Shown: positions 11,782 through 25,052, counted from the first letter of the stretch. The stretch: 64,000 nucleotides of DNA from Cephalotus follicularis (GCA_001972305.1 BDDD01002023.1:125291-189290), one strand, 5' to 3'. Numbers and translations are program-made. The notes: generated by a model from the sequence alone, not told the origin.

Positions 11782-13150
11782 TGCCTCCGAAGAGAAACAC
11801 CAGCTCTGCAGCCGCCGGCAGCCAAGCTCCTACTGACAATCAAGCGCCTACTGTCGTTCAGGCTCCAGAGTAAGCTCCTATCATTGGCGAGCAATTTACT
11901 CAGCTGCTCCAAGAAATGGGGCGTCTTACCACGTTGCTGGCAAACAACTTGGCCAGCCAAAATCAGGCTGGGTTGAGTAGGCTAGCCATCCAGGAACAGG
12001 CCGGTCTGAACAGGGCAGCTAGAGAAGTTCAACAGCCCCAAGGGGCCAGGCGAAACTCGTCAAGGAGGGCCATGCGCCCTCCATGGAGGTCAGAGATTGA
12101 TACATCTATGAGGAGGAGAACAGAGATTGATACATCTCTAAGGGCGGAATCTTCAAGGGCAAGGGATTACAGTTATGATCCCCAACAAGACTTTCAAGAG
12201 CAAGATCCGATGGAAGAGGATTGTGCAGCGGAGGAGGAGGAGATCCGAGCACATTCCTACGCTTCTCGTAGGACAGGAACTCGTCAGAGGAGTAGGTCAG
12301 AGCACTCAGTCAGACTTGCAACTGGTACATCGCGAGTTTTTAGTTGGATCAAGAACATTGACGATGTGGAGCAGACCATGAACAGAAGGTTTGCTGAGAT
12401 GAAGAAGAGGCTCAGAGGAGCCGAGCAAGCAAAGGGATACATGTCCGAGGTGCGAAACATCAACTGTACCCCCTTCACGCCAAAGATAACGAGGGAGCGA
12501 ATCCCAAGAGGATTCCGGTTCCCGAATCTCAAGAAGTATGATGGTCCACCGACCCGATTCAACATGTGCGCTACTACACATAAATCATGTTGGTTCATCA
12601 AGCTTCGGATGTTGTGCTTTGCCGAGGATTCCCCACAGCTCTGACAGGCGCAGCCCAGGCGTGGTACTCCACGTTGCCTGAAAATATAGTGGCGAACTTC
12701 AAGCAGTTTATGGAACTATTTGTTACCAAATTCCTCAATAGCACCACGCAGAGGAAGAACTCGAACCATCTAATTAATGTGATGCAGGGGAAGGACGAAT
12801 CCCTCAGGGACTACTTCACCAGATTCAACAGGGAGTCTCTGATGATTAAAGACTTGGAGCCATCTTTTGCTTTGGCAGCTTTGAACAATAGGTTAAAAGA
12901 CAACTTACCCTTTACTTTTTCCCTAATGAAGAAGCCTTCTCTAGATATGGCAGACCTGTTGAGAAGAGCAGAGAAGTACGTGAATGCAGAGGAGGCGATG
13001 GCAGCTAGGAAGCAAAAGACTTCCTGGTCTGGTCATCATGTGGAGAAAGAGGAGCACTCACGAAGTGCTCCAGGGAGGAAACAGAAGAGAAAAGAGAGGT
13101 TAGAGTTGACCAAATATGACCTCAGGCACAAACTCTCCAAGAGATAGGAG
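11782..13150 (+). other. gag region of the older Tat-like element
   Basis: Fossil gag. It reads as the same protein family as 25053-26300: an Arg-rich N-terminal part, then a Retrotrans_gag-type core with patterns like AQAWYSTLP and FVTKFLNSTTQRKNS. A zinc-knuckle-like segment with CxxC and a later His-Cys pair follows around 13300-13350. Broken. Confidence 0.75.
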
Positions 13151-13619
13151 ACACCGAAAATAGGAACCCCAATCCCCAACTACAACAACTTCACCCCTCT
13201 CCTAGAGACGCGGTCCAGGATACTCGCTGTGGAGAAGGACAAGGTCCCTATCTAGTGGCCAGCCCCTTTGAGATCCCCGGCAGAGAAGAGGGACTCTGAC
13301 AAATATTATTGGTACCACTGTGATCATTGGCATGATACGAAAAAGTGCAGGAACTTGAAGAACCAAATAGAGGACCTGATCCGCAAATGCCATCTAAGGA
13401 AATATGTTGACAGAGATACTCCACAGCAAAGAAGGGAGCGCAGAGAAGAAGCTCCGTAACAAGAAGAGGAGTAGTAGCCCAGGGTGTGATACACATCATC
13501 TCTGGAGGGGTTGCGTCTGGTGACGACCATACAGGGCTCGAAAAGCCTATGCTAGGCAGACATTTGCTATGAAACAATACACGCATAGCAAAATGTTGAA
13601 GTCAGAGGAGAAGAGGAGG

Positions 13620-16440
13620 TGATATCCTTCTTAGAGGCGGACTATGAGGGAGTACATCTCCCTCATGACGATCCAGTGGTAGTGACTCTTCTAGTGAAGT
13701 TATTCACTATGAAGATGATCCTCATTGATAGTGGGAGCTCGGCGGACATCCTCTACAAGCATGCATTTGACCAACTGAGGATCCTGGCAGACCAGCTAAA
13801 GACTGTCAAGACTCTTCTAGTGGGATTTGCGGGAGAGATGGTCCATTCTTTGGGATCCATCGACTTGTCAGTTGTTGCAGGCACGGCCCCATGTCAAACC
13901 CAAGTACAGATGACATTCCTAGTGGTTGATACACCAAGCCCGTACAATGCTATAATTGAGCGGCCATGATTGAACCTAATATAGGTAATAGTGTCAACTA
14001 GGCACTTATTGGTAAAATTCCCAACCAGGTTTGGTGTGGGAGAAGTCCGAGCAGACCAGCAGGTGGCCAGGTAGTGTTACCAAACTGCCATAAAAGACAA
14101 GGGGAAGGGAAAATCCCTTCACATAGCTAACGTGGAGCTCAGAGGAGAAATGGAACCCGAGCGACCACAGCCTGTGGACGATGTCGTGCATGTGCCTCCG
14201 GAGGAAGGCAATGCAGAAAAGGTATTCCAGGTTGGTTCACAACTTGGAGAGGTGGAGAAAGAGGAGCTAATAACGTTCCTTAGAAACAGCAGAGATATGT
14301 TCGCCTGGTCGGCAGAGGAGGTCACAAGGATCAACCCAGAGATGATGGTGCTAAGTATAGATCCAATGCAACCTCTAACCAAGCAGAAGAAGAGAAATTT
14401 CACTCCCGAGAGGCAACAGGTGATAGCGGATGAAGTGGGTAAGCTATTACAAGCGGGGTTCAGGGAAGTACAATATTCTGACTGGTTGGCGAACCCGGTC
14501 CTAGTCAAGAAAGCAAATGCCAAGTGAAGGATGTGCATAGATTTCACAGACCTCAACAATGCTTGTCCAAAAGACCACTTCCCCCTCACGAAAATTGATC
14601 AATTGGTAGACGCAACCTCTGGTTACAGAATGTTAAGCTTCTTGGATGCTTACTCTGGCTACAATCAAATTCCAATGTATGGACCAGACGAGAACAAGAC
14701 AGCCTTTATCACTGATAGTGGTATGTATTGCTACAAAGTCATGCATTTCGGATTAAAAAATTCCGAGGCGACCTACCAACGGTTGGTCAACAAAATCTTT
14801 GAGTCTCAAATCATGGGGAATATGGAGGTCTACATTGACAATAAGCTCATCAAAACACCAGCGAGGAGTCCATACATTAAAGACTTGGAAGAGACCTTTG
14901 AGATATAAGAAGATATAAGATTTCCAAGTGCACTTTTGGGGTCACTTCTGGTAAGTTCCTCGAGTTTATGGTTTCTAGCAGAGGAATAGAGGCCAACATA
15001 GAGAAAATATCAGCTATTCAGAGCGTGAAGCCTCCTCAATCTATCAGGGATGTGCAGAGGTTAAATGGCAAAATTGCAGCCCTGAGTAGGTTCATCTCTA
15101 AGTCAGCAGAAAAATGCTTACCCTTCTTCAATGTGCTAAGGGGCCCTAAGTGGTGCCTCTGGTCAGAAGAATGTCAAGCAGCCTTCGAGAAATGGAAGGA
15201 ATACCTGGCTTCCCCTCATCTAATATCAAAACCAAGAGATGGGGAAGACTTGTATTTGTACATTGCGGTGACACAAGGCGTAGTGAGTACAGTGCTTGTC
15301 AGGGAAGAGGAGAAAGTTCAAAAGCCGGTGTATTATGTGAGCAAGGCCTTGAATGATGCTGAGGAGAGGTATCCAGAGATAGAGAAGTTTGTCTATGCTC
15401 TGATTATTGCTGCGAGAAAGCTAAGACCGTATTTTCATGCACATACTATCAAGGTTTTAACCAACAAGCCACTTAGACAATTGCTAACAAAGCCAGACAT
15501 ATCAGGAAGATTAGTCAAGTGGCTTGTCGAATTAGGCGAGTACGACGTGAAGTATGAAGCTAGACCAATAATAAAATCACAGGTCTTGGCAGATTTTGTA
15601 GGAGATAATACACCTACGGAGTGTATGGAAGAAGACTCCTCAGAAAATGAAAAGGGGTTATGGAAACTATCAGTTGATGACTCATCCTATGTATCCTGAA
15701 GTGGAGAAGGATAGGTGTTGAATAGTCCAGATGGATGGACCTTGGAGTATGCTCTGAGATTTGGGTTCAAAGCGACAAATAATGAAGCGAAATGGAAAGC
15801 TCCAATTGCCGGATTGACAATTGTAAAACACTTAGAGGTTAAAAAAATAGAGGTCTATAATGATTCTCAACTGGTGGTTAGTCTGGTGAGCGGAGAGTAC
15901 GAGGCCAGAGAAGAATCCATGGCTAAATACTTGGCCCATGTTAAGAATTTGAGGTCAGCTTTCGAAGTATACCGAGTTTTGAAAGTTCCTAGAGTAGAGA
16001 CGCAAGAGCATACCAGTTGTCAAAGTTAGCTACAACGGGGGAATTAGAAAAGAATCAAACCGTACTTGTAGACTATTTAGACAGGCCCACTATCTCAGAC
16101 ACGGATGTAATGGACATCGATATTCAACAAGAGCCAAACTGGATTACCCCATTCATTAATGAGATAAAGCTACAATCAGAGTAGCAGCCTATCAACGGAG
16201 GGTGAGCCACTATTACAATAAAAGGGTTAACCCCAGACCACTAAGGGAGGGAGAATTAGTCCTTAGAAATGAGACAGTAGCTGATCCCACTGGCACTAGA
16301 GGAAAATTGGCTCCTAATTGGGAAGGATCCTACAATGTGAAGAAATTGCCCCGATCAGGAACATTCAAACTTGAAACTCTGGAGGGCAGGGAGATTCCCA
16401 GAGCTTGGAATGTTGAGCACTTGAGGAAGAACTATCAATG
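13620..16440 (+). other. pol region of the older Tat-like element
   Basis: Fossil pol. Protease with LIDSGSSADIL (active-site D-S-G) near 13725; reverse transcriptase with SFLDAYSGYNQIPM near 14640 and YIDNKL in place of the usual YIDDM block near 14830; RNase H and a second RNase-H-like domain at about 15200-16030; integrase C-terminal part at about 16150-16440. Order and identity follow the better-preserved relative at 24055-35500. Broken in many places. Confidence 0.75.
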
Positions 16441-16444
16441 ATGT

Positions 16445-17400
16445 TTACAAGTATGTACAAATATCCAATTTCAAGAATGTCAATAAAGATGAATTTTTGA
16501 CTTAAGAAATAGTTCCAAGTTTGCAAGGGACATGAGGTCCTATGTTCATGTCCTCGAACCTTTGAACAGCTTCCAACAAATTCCCTCAACAAAAACTTTA
16601 ATACAAGCTTATCAGAAGGCTCCCAAGGGAGTGATCAGAGCAGACTGAAGTCTCAAGAAGACTAAGGTCAGACTAGGATAAAGTCTCGAACAGACTAAGG
16701 TCTTCAGCCCAACAAGACTCCATCAAAGGAGCACCCAAGACTCCGTCCAAGAAGCACCTAAAGCTTTAACACAAGCTCACCAACAAAAGACTTCTAAGGA
16801 AACAAACAAAAAGACCCCTAAGGAGGCAAACAAAAGACTCCCAAAGGAGCAAATGCTGGTTTACCAACCCATAAGAAATTGGCGGACCAGACCAATATCG
16901 TATCTTGATAGGCGAACCCATAAGAACTCGCAACGATCATGTTTGTTGGACTGAACGCTTTAATACAAGTGTCCCAATGAAGACTGAAAGCTCAGATGAC
17001 CTAGTCTGGAAAAAATCAGACCAGACCAGGTCCTAGTCTACAAACCCGTAAGAACTTGTCAGACTAGACCAAAACTTGATCTGTGAAAACTTAAGAACTC
17101 ACAAAGACCAAGTCTCCTTGCCTGAGCACTTTGATACAAAGTGTCATACAGGGGCTAGAAAGCTTAGGTAACCTAGTCTGAAAAATATCAGACCATCTTT
17201 AAAAAGTCTATAAATAAGATAGACTAAGAAAAAATTCAAAAGGGAATTACCAAAGCTCAAATGAAGCTACAAAAGCATGCAAAGCAAAAAAGAGAAAGTT
17301 TCCAAGGGAATGAAAAAGATCCAGTGATGCCAAAGCTTTGTATTTTATTGCTTAAAGAAAAATTACATTACAAGAGCAAAATGAGTACAAGGTGCAATGC
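16445..17400 (+). repeat. 3' noncoding region with degenerate short repeats
   Basis: Between pol and the antisense gene region. Variants of AAGACTCC...AAGGAGCA recur between about 16670 and 16860, and CAGACTA/AGACTAG phrases recur between 16640 and 17230. A counterpart lies at 30390-30560 in the younger element. Tat-lineage elements commonly carry tandem repeats here. Confidence 0.6.
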
Positions 17401-18590
17401 AAAAAGAAAAAATTCTAGCCTAGCCTTCATCCTCTGAAGAGATATCATGTACAGAAAGAGAAGCAGGCTCTCGGAAGCTCATAGGCTCAGAAGACAAGAT
17501 ATCCTCGGCACCAGGACTAAAGTTAGGAACAAGTGCGTGTGACTGCTCTACCCTTTGCACCTCTCCATTATTCTCAAAGGTGAGGTGAGCTTCTGCTTCC
17601 TTAGCATCAATGCCCTCGGGGAAAAATCATACTGGTCCATAGACGAACAACAAACAATAGACTCCAGAGGAGTCTTTGGATGGCGAGTGACCCAGTATCG
17701 ACAGGTATAAAAGCCCCTATGATAGAGTATCACAGACTCCCTAAGGACTTCCTCTTCAAAAGCTTTGGAAGCCCTAAAGTCATCTACAGCCTTAGCCAGA
17801 GCACCCTGGAACTCCGCGGAAGCCTTAGGTCGCGGTCGGAGCTAAGTATGACGCAAGATACATGACACATATGCCGTTGACTGGATAAAGTACTGGTTTA
17901 CCGGATATCGACTTATAGACATGGGTGATACCATGGATCCGAGGGGTGATAAGGAATCACACCGGGGTTATTTTAATAGTCAAGGACTATTAAAGTGGTC
18001 GTACCAGAACTCTGAGATGTTCTGGAAAACTTATAGTCGTACTGGGGTCTAACCGGGCTTTCAAGTCCCTACTGTTTTGTGGATCATGTTGATATGTGCG
18101 GGGCACATGTCATTGAGTAAGAGGATAGCACCTGGGAGGTGCTACTTGGGCCTATGAATATTTATTTTTCTAGACTTCATTCATTTCTAAGGAAGTGAAA
18201 TCGAGCTACACCATAAATAGGTCATTCCAGGCCGAGGGGTATTTTAGTCATTTATGAAAAATTGACTTTTCATGAAGAGGGAGACCAATTGGGACGAACC
18301 CTAGCTTTGTGATGCTAGGGTATGGCCGGTCCAAATTGGAGGTCTAGTCACATTAGTGTGACTAACTAGTTACTTTAATGTAACTAAGTTAACTTGGTTG
18401 ATTTTTATGGTTGACTTGGTCAAAGACTTGCACATGAAAACAAGCCATTCCTTGGATTAGAATCAACCTCATGGACGGCCATAGGAAGGAGAGTGAGTCA
18501 TGGTGTGTGTTGTCCACTTCTAAGAGGCTTAGAGGACATGTCAGTGGAGATATTAAACTCACACTCCAAGTTGCACACGGCAACTTCATA

Positions 18591-18957
18591 CCAAGCTCTA
18601 GATGATTTGTTTTTATGCAGGTTGTGTGTTCTTGTTAGGGTTATGCCAAACCCTAGCTCTCCTTTAGGGTGAGACATTGGTTGGGAATGGTTTAGGGTAT
18701 GGTGTGCATTACCCTATCCATTCACCATGTTGGCCGTTTTTGGGGTTGGAAAACCCTAGGCCAACCGAACGCTCACATGCTTAGTTCGGCCATATGGTCT
18801 TTCTAATGACCAATTAGTGATCCTAGGGCCAGCTTGGGACATTTCTAAGCAATGGTTATGGGTGTTCTTTATGTCGGAATCCATTTTTTAAAATTATACA
18901 CCCTAAACCCTAGTTGCCGAAAACTTTTTTCTTCCGCTGCGTTCCCAGGTTTCAACA
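18591..18957 (+). repeat. Left direct repeat (LTR end) of the nested element
   Basis: 367 bp, starting CCAAGCTCTAGATGATTTG and ending CCAGGTTTCAACA. It is rich in CCCTA/TAGGG phrases (AACCCTAG, TTTAGGGTG), which are not telomeric arrays. Confidence 0.85.
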
Positions 18958-18959
18958 AG

Positions 18960-18972
18960 TGGTATCAAAGAC
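18960..18972 (+). promoter_or_regulatory. Primer-binding site of the nested element
   Basis: TGGTATCAAAGAC, close to the TGGTATCAGAGC complement of the initiator Met tRNA 3' end, two bases after the LTR end. Confidence 0.7.
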
Positions 18973-20514
18973 CCTAATTAGCATTAATTATACCATTTAT
19001 AATGTATATTGGCATATTGGAGAGACTTTGTCTCTTGGCCAAAATTTTGAGTCCCAAACCTTAAAGTGAAATGGGATGCTAGGGTTGCAAAATTCTAGGT
19101 TTCAACATGAGGTTGATTCTATTTCCATTTGGTTGATCTTATGTGGTAAGACTAGTTAAATGGATTGTATGATGAACCAAAGCAATCTACATTGAGTGTT
19201 TATGATGCTAGGGAGCATTCAAGCATTCCAGTGTAATGCTTGGGATCTCAAACGAACCTAAATTAGTCATTGAACGAGAGGTTCAAAGTGACCAAAAATC
19301 TGTTTTTTAAACAACTGGAATGTGCTGACTTCCTGCAAAGATTTTTTGCACAACCTTCAGTGCAATATTTCTTACAGTGGTCAAAGTATTTTGTTACGTT
19401 GGTTAGTGACAATTTGAGTGTCGGGATTTCCTCTAAAGTGTTCGGCATCGGTTGCTGTGAAACTTGGAAGTTTCTTCACTCCTATTGACAATTCCCAATA
19501 TAATAAATACATTAATTAATATATGTTTCCGGAAAGCTTTTGGATTGCTTCTGAAAGTTTTTTCAGTGCGGTTTTCACACAGAGAATGTATGGAATATTA
19601 TTAATGGGATAGGCACAGACCGGGGAGGTTTAGACAGAGTTTTGGACACGATTCCACGTAACGTGTCATAAAAAATATTGCATTAAAATATTCATTATTT
19701 TTATACAATGCAATGTATTTTTACTAAAAATTTTTCGATGGACCAAGGATTTATTTTAGCAAGGATCTATATAAGGGTATACTAGGTTTTCATTAATCTA
19801 GTGGGAGTCGGGTTTTGATTTAGGTCTATTTACCAAAATTCCCCTAGACACTCTTTTCTTTTCTACGTGTTTATTCATTAAATATAAAGTGTATATTTTC
19901 TGAATTTCTTATGCATGCTGGTAGATTGGGGACTAGACCTAGCTTATGGTTTCTTTTGTGAATGAACTTTAATTGCTTTATTTACCTGGTTTATCTTTTG
20001 GTCTGTAACTCGGCTGCCTGCGCGCGCCATATTTTTTTTCTTGTCTATTATTTATTGAGTATTATAAATTCTCTTCTCCCCTTTTGTATTCTAGTTTTTT
20101 CTAAGTTACTAAGGTTGTAATTTATTTAAATTTTGATACAACGGAGAACCAAGAGTATATCAAGGAAGATACAAGACCAAGTGAAGACCATGTATGCATG
20201 GTGTAATGTGTAATAAAGTTGAGATTAAATTTTGTTTTTTCTAAGTTATCATACCATAGCAATTGTAGGTGGAGATTTGCATAAAAACTCTTCCTGCAAT
20301 TGTTTAGTTTTTATAGAAACTTGGAACCAGCAAAAGTGGCTTCACAATTGTTCTTTGTCGTGCCAAGGGGAGCAACAAATGTGAAGGAGAAAGTCTTGGA
20401 GCTCAAGGAAAGGTATTCCTGTTTTTGAAGGACTAAAGACTTGAGGTATTTTCTTACTTCCTTCTTCTTTACATGCTATATGGATGTGATGTGTGAGTTG
20501 TTCCTAGAGCTTTG
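18973..20514 (+). other. Non-coding middle part of the nested element
   Basis: About 1.5 kb of AT-rich sequence between the direct repeats. The only open stretches are short (for example 19270-19488) and match no family I recognise. I see no gag, pol or RNA gene. Confidence 0.5.
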
Positions 20515-20881
20515 CCAAGCTCTAGATGATTTGTTTTTATGCAGGTTGTGTGTTCTTGCTAGGGTTATGCTGAACCCTAGCTCTCCTTTAGGGTGAGACA
20601 TTGGTTGGGAATGGTTTACGGTATGGTGTGCATTACCCTATCCATTCACCATGTTGGCTGTTTTTGGGGTTGGAAAACCCTAGGCCAACCGAACCCTCAC
20701 ATGCTTGGTTCGGCCATATGGTCTTTCTAATGACCAATTAGTGATCCTAGGGCCAACTTGGGACATTTCTAGGCAATGGTTATGGGTGTTCTTTATGTCA
20801 GAATCCATTTTTTAAAATTATACACCCTAAACCCTAGTTGCCGGAAACTTTTTTCTTCCGCTGCGTTCCCAGGTTCCAATA
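20515..20881 (+). repeat. Right direct repeat (LTR end) of the nested element
   Basis: About 367 bp, differing from 18591-18957 at roughly a dozen sites. Antisense accessory-gene sequence of the host element resumes right after it. Confidence 0.85.
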
Positions 20882-22418
20882 TAAACTCCACAAGGGCTTT
20901 ATCAACCGCCGCTTGAGACTGAGAAGCTTCCGTCTCTTGGATCCTCGAGAGTGTTTCCTCCGTGGCTATCAGCGCATCTCCAAGATGCTTATTAATCCAC
21001 ACAAGTTTCTCTCCATCCTACTTCGCCTTGTCAAGAGTTTCCAAAGCCTGCCTTTTCTCCTCCAGGACTGAATCCTGACCTCCGAGCACCTCATCCCATT
21101 GAGCGCGAGTTGCATTAGCTGGCTGCTTAAGCTCTGCGATCTCAGTGTGAAGCTGATCAATGAGCTCATAGTCCTCGTTGGCGTTTCCAAGCAGAAGATA
21201 GGCGTCATTCAGAGCCTGACGAAGAAAGACCACAGTTAAGGGAGGACGAGAAAGTTCACTTTAAAAGAAGAATAGGAGGGAACTACATACCCTAATGTTG
21301 CTCTGAAGGCAGTGAGTCCAAAGTTGGCTGATAGACCAACCCTCTCGCGCATCCACCTCGGCAGGAAGGAGACATAACTTGCCGAGTTCAACTGGTACCC
21401 CTGGAGTTCTAAAGCTCATGCCCGAGTTGCCGAATGCTTGGAGCTCCTCTCCTGCTCAGCCAACATCCACTGGTGCACAAAGTCTAGAAGGGTCCAGAGA
21501 ATTCCCCCCCAGGGGCACACCGGATCGTAGCTGAGAAGTGCCTTCTCCATCTCTTCTCTTCTTTTGCCTTATAGATGGAGGAGGTAGGTTGTCTGCAGCA
21601 CGTTTGCCACGAGCAGACCTTTCCCGGGCAGTTTCAGTAGTGGTTTCGCCAGCGGCAACCTTGGTGGCAGCAACAACAACTTCCTTCACTTCTCTTTTCT
21701 TTGTAGCCGCTGCCACTTTCTCCAGAGCTCTCCGCTTCTCCTCGGCAACAATCTCTTCTTTCTCCTGAGCAGCCCTCAAGATGTCAGCCGAAGATGGCAG
21801 AGAAGCCATTGCTACAGAAAACCAAAAGAAGTGTTTGGTCAAAAGCATGAATGATGAAAAATAGACAGTGAACAAAAGAAATTAAAGACTCAAAGTGTAG
21901 AGAAGATGAGGAAGGCTTACTACAGCTTTCCTCCTCGGCGATGGGCGAGGCCATGGGTTCTTCTCTGGTATCTTGAACCCCCTATCTCTCTATCCCCATC
22001 AGGATCTCTCTCCCTCATCTAGGGTAAATCGCCGACCAGGGGACATGCTCAGCCCAACATGGCACAAGCGATCCTCGAAGATGGTGGAGTTCACTTCCTC
22101 TAGCTCTAGAGCAAAAAGCTTTGCCAAGTCTGCCTTCTCTGCGACAGACAAAATCATCATTTGGTTGAGATGTTGGGTGTCCAGAGAGTCACACCATGAG
22201 CATGGAGTGAAGCCGGGGAGATTCCTAACAAGGAAGTACCTCCCCCTCTAGCCTTTAACGGATTTTATGGGGTCTACCAACAACTTCTTGGTCTAACCAA
22301 TACGCGACTTGAAGTAGTAACCGCGCTTGCCAGGGGATGCATTGAGGGAGTGGAACTCCTTGAATAGCCCCACTGTCTCCAAACACCTTACCAAGAAGCC
22401 TATGATAAAGGCACAAGA

Positions 22419-22835
22419 TTACGCCTGTAGTAGTGAGGGATGAACTTGGAAGTGCCTCAGAACCACAATAAGAAAGGGTGGTATATGTAGCCTCAGGCCG
22501 TGCGATAGAGCATCTTCAAAAACCACAAACAGACTGGGTTTGCTCTTTGTGGCCTCCTTAGGATCTCGGGGAAGCAAGTATTGCAGGTCCCTCAGAAAAT
22601 AGTACTTCTTAGCCAAAAATTTCACTTTCTCCAGAGTGAGAAGATTCTTATCAAAGCAAGTCCTAAAGACTTGGACCCCGGCTTCGGTAGAGGCAACATC
22701 AGGAGCACCCGCAGCGGCAGCATCCATGGCCTCCTCTGCACCAAGAGGACGCTCAGTGATATTCACCTCTCCTACCGCATAGCGCACCTCTTCAGGGGTA
22801 ATAGTTTGTCTGGTAGTGTGTTTGACTCTAGCCAT
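22419..22835 (-). other. Transposase_28-like block of the antisense gene
   Basis: About 139 residues with a start at MARVKHTTRQTI. The conserved centre reads KVKFLAKKYYFLRDLQYLLP and then VVFEDALSHGLRLHIPPF. This is the PF04195-type signature as I remember it. It sits next to the 3' LTR and points away from it. Fossil; role unknown. Confidence 0.6.
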
Positions 22836-23367
22836 CTAAATATTCGCGAAGAGGAGAGTGAGAGAGAGAAGATGAAGGGTAAAAAAAACCCTAGAGATGC
22901 CTGAATAGTTTGATGAATCGAGCAAAGTAAAACAACTCACCTGAAATTTTCACAAAGAAATTTCGAGGGAAGATCTGTTTGAAGTTTGGGAAGGTTGAGA
23001 GATTCCAAGAGCAAACGCTTTGAAAACAGGAAAAAGCGTAAAGAGACTTCTCCAAGAAGAATGAGCAATTTAAAATGCTCTAAACTGATTTCAGACCATA
23101 CGATCATTTCAAGATCAAACGGTTCAGATCAGCCCATCAAATCAGGTGTGGGAAATGAAGAGTCTATGCGCGGCTAATAAAAAGACACATACGGAAAAAA
23201 CGCTTGCTCCGCCGTGTCATAATCAATGCTAGAGTTGGGCCAAAGCAAGGTCCAAAAGCCCAAAAGATGAAGCAGTCCATATTACACACTAAAGCCCTGT
23301 TTAAAGCCAAGCCACAAATGGTCTTCCTCCTCTGTCAAGCCCATAAAATGAAGATCAGGGGGGCATA

Positions 23368-23843
23368 TGATATGAGAAATTTTTTATCCAAAGCAGAACC
23401 ATCACGTGTCCTCTGGAGCTACAGACACGTGGTCGGGACATTTAAAATTTGAAAAGATAACGGACAGCATAACGCTCCGGCGATAAATAAGGGAATGGCG
23501 AGATACTCAACCGTTTCCTAGGGGTACAATAATCATCTCCATAATGCAACCCAAGACAGTTACGATAATGTCCTATAAATACCACAAAGCAATACTTTAC
23601 ATAGGTCGGTCAATTCTAGACAAAAAGAACTTTATTGTTGTCTTCTCTGTCATTACTAACTTAAGCATTGGAGAGTCTCCGGGAGTAATACCTCTTGGAT
23701 ATTCGGTTAGTTTGCTTTCTGTGTGCAGGGGGGACCACCAAACATCATTTAAACACCTTCCTCGGAGCATTCACGGCGTTTTCCTGAACAAATAAAACCT
23801 CTGCACGTAGGAGACTGTTTTGGTGTTGATTTTGACATCCACA
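23368..23843 (+). repeat. 3' LTR of the older Tat-like element
   Basis: 476 bp, TGATATGAG...GACATCCACA, preceded by a GATCAGGGGGGCATA polypurine tract and followed by the target-site copy TGATA (23844-23848). Confidence 0.9.
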
Positions 23844-24054
23844 TGATAGTTAAACATAAAAAAATAATGTTAACTCGTTTTATCATGCTCAAATTTCACT
23901 ATTGGGAGACATAATCTTCTTATTTAATTATTATTGTATATCATTGTCTTATTTTTTTTTACACAAAAATAGTAATAAACCATAGTATTCAACTAGTACA
24001 ATAAATACATATAATATACTTAATAAAACATTCATTTTTACTTTTGTTTAGAAT
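23844..24054. other. AT-rich spacer between the two Tat-like elements
   Basis: About 210 bp of native DNA. It ends with AGAAT, the target site of the younger element. No gene is seen. Confidence 0.7.
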
Positions 24055-25007
24055 TGATGGAGGAAAAATATGTTTATATTAAGAAGGACACGTGTCCACT
24101 GCAGACATGACCAGCTGGCCATGAGGGATTAGAAGCTTGTCCACAGGGCGTGCCGAGGAGCGCACACATAGCAAAGAACGTCCTCCTCGGACCCAGAGCC
24201 GAGGACCGTTAATTTTCGAAGAGAACATACTGAGACTTCAAGTCCGAGGACACTCCTCGGACTTGGAGTCAGAAGACCACATCCAGAATGTCAAGGTCGA
24301 GGACTACCTCTACCCACAGTATGTATCAGGCATAAGGCAGGAGACTCGCCTTCCATTACACAGAAACTGGTAACCTCCTCCTCGGACGCATGCAAAAAGA
24401 TTCTGTCCTCGGATTAATAAAAACCTGGCAACTTGAGCACACACAACCGAGGAGTAAAAGGGGATAACAAGAGGACCATGACCTCGGCAACAGTATCATA
24501 ATCAGTTTCCCCCAAAACCCTGTAACGGACGACCTCAGCCTTATCTATGGGATAAGGAGATTAATTCCACCTGATTTCTCGGGATCTGTACTTATCCAAA
24601 TGAAGAGATAGTGTCATAACCAACTACAAACAAAGGAAACAGCGACATTATTGGCGGAGATCAAGGGGAATGACCAAGATCCTCGGCATTTCCCTAGGGG
24701 ATAGATACAACCTCCATTTTTCACGCTCCATCAGTTACCAAACACCACTATAAATACAAGTTCAACAGACTGAACAATGGTCAGCCATTTTTTACTTTGC
24801 AAAGAACATTGTTTCATCTGCACTTTGTCTAACTTGAGCGTCGGAGTGTCCCCGGGAGAACAACCTCCTGGACTTTCCACCATTTCTGTTACCTTGTGCA
24901 GGTTTCCGAGATCAAATTCTTCCTCCAGGCATTCTTTGGCTAGCGTTTCTCTTAACAAATAAAAGTCCTCCACGTAGGATACTGTTGAGAGAAGGATTTC
25001 TGTATCA
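24055..25007 (+). repeat. 5' LTR of the younger Tat-like element
   Basis: About 953 bp, starting TGATGGAGG. TATAAATACAAG at about 24751 is a likely TATA box, with TSS expected near 24780. CCTCGG/CCGAGG phrases are strongly over-represented (about 11 CTCGG or CCGAG). Confidence 0.93.
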
Positions 25008-25052
25008 GTTGGCGCCATCTATGGGAAACGCGACAAAAAATCATTAGCAATC

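Larger units (their letters stand above)
17828..20881 (+). mobile_element. Nested copia-type non-coding element
   Basis: Fossil inserted in the antisense gene region of the older Tat-like element. A direct repeat of about 367 bp (18591-18957 and 20515-20881, about 3% different) flanks a middle part. The left copy ends in TTTCAACA and is followed by an initiator-Met-type primer-binding site. The left part, from about 17828, is homologous to the LTR at 57331-59383 read on the minus strand. No gag or pol was recognised between the repeats, so it resembles a large non-autonomous LTR element. The outer left end is uncertain. Confidence 0.65.
17430..22860 (-). other. Antisense accessory gene region of the older Tat-like element
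   Basis: Minus-strand coding blocks, split by the nested element. From the 5' end: Transposase_28-like N-terminal part (22419-22835, VFEDALSHGLRLHIPPF); a basic, Ala/Lys-rich block (about 21530-21810); a coiled-coil-like block (about 20890-21230); and a C-terminal block (17548-17810) with HRGFYTCRYWV. The order matches 31422-34161 in the younger element. Blocks are separated by gaps that look intron-like. Function unknown. Broken. Confidence 0.6.
11251..23843 (+). mobile_element. Tat-like Ty3/gypsy element (older), with target-site duplication
   Basis: Fossil element of 12.6 kb including a nested insertion. TGATA at 11246-11250 is repeated at 23844-23848. Parts: 5' LTR 11251-11723; primer-binding region from 11724; gag about 11782-13150; protease about 13620-13970; reverse transcriptase about 14530-14900; RNase H about 14970-16030; integrase C-terminal part about 16150-16440; 3' noncoding part; antisense accessory ORF region about 17430-22860; polypurine tract about 23355-23363; 3' LTR 23368-23843. 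The LTRs differ at roughly 11% of sites by eye count, suggesting several million years at usual plant rates. Heavily broken, with more than ten breaks. Confidence 0.9.

Noticed and set aside
18600-18950. CCCTA/TAGGG phrases suggesting interstitial telomere sequence
   Set aside because: Scattered single AACCCTAG-like words, not a tandem array; they belong to the repeated end of the nested element.
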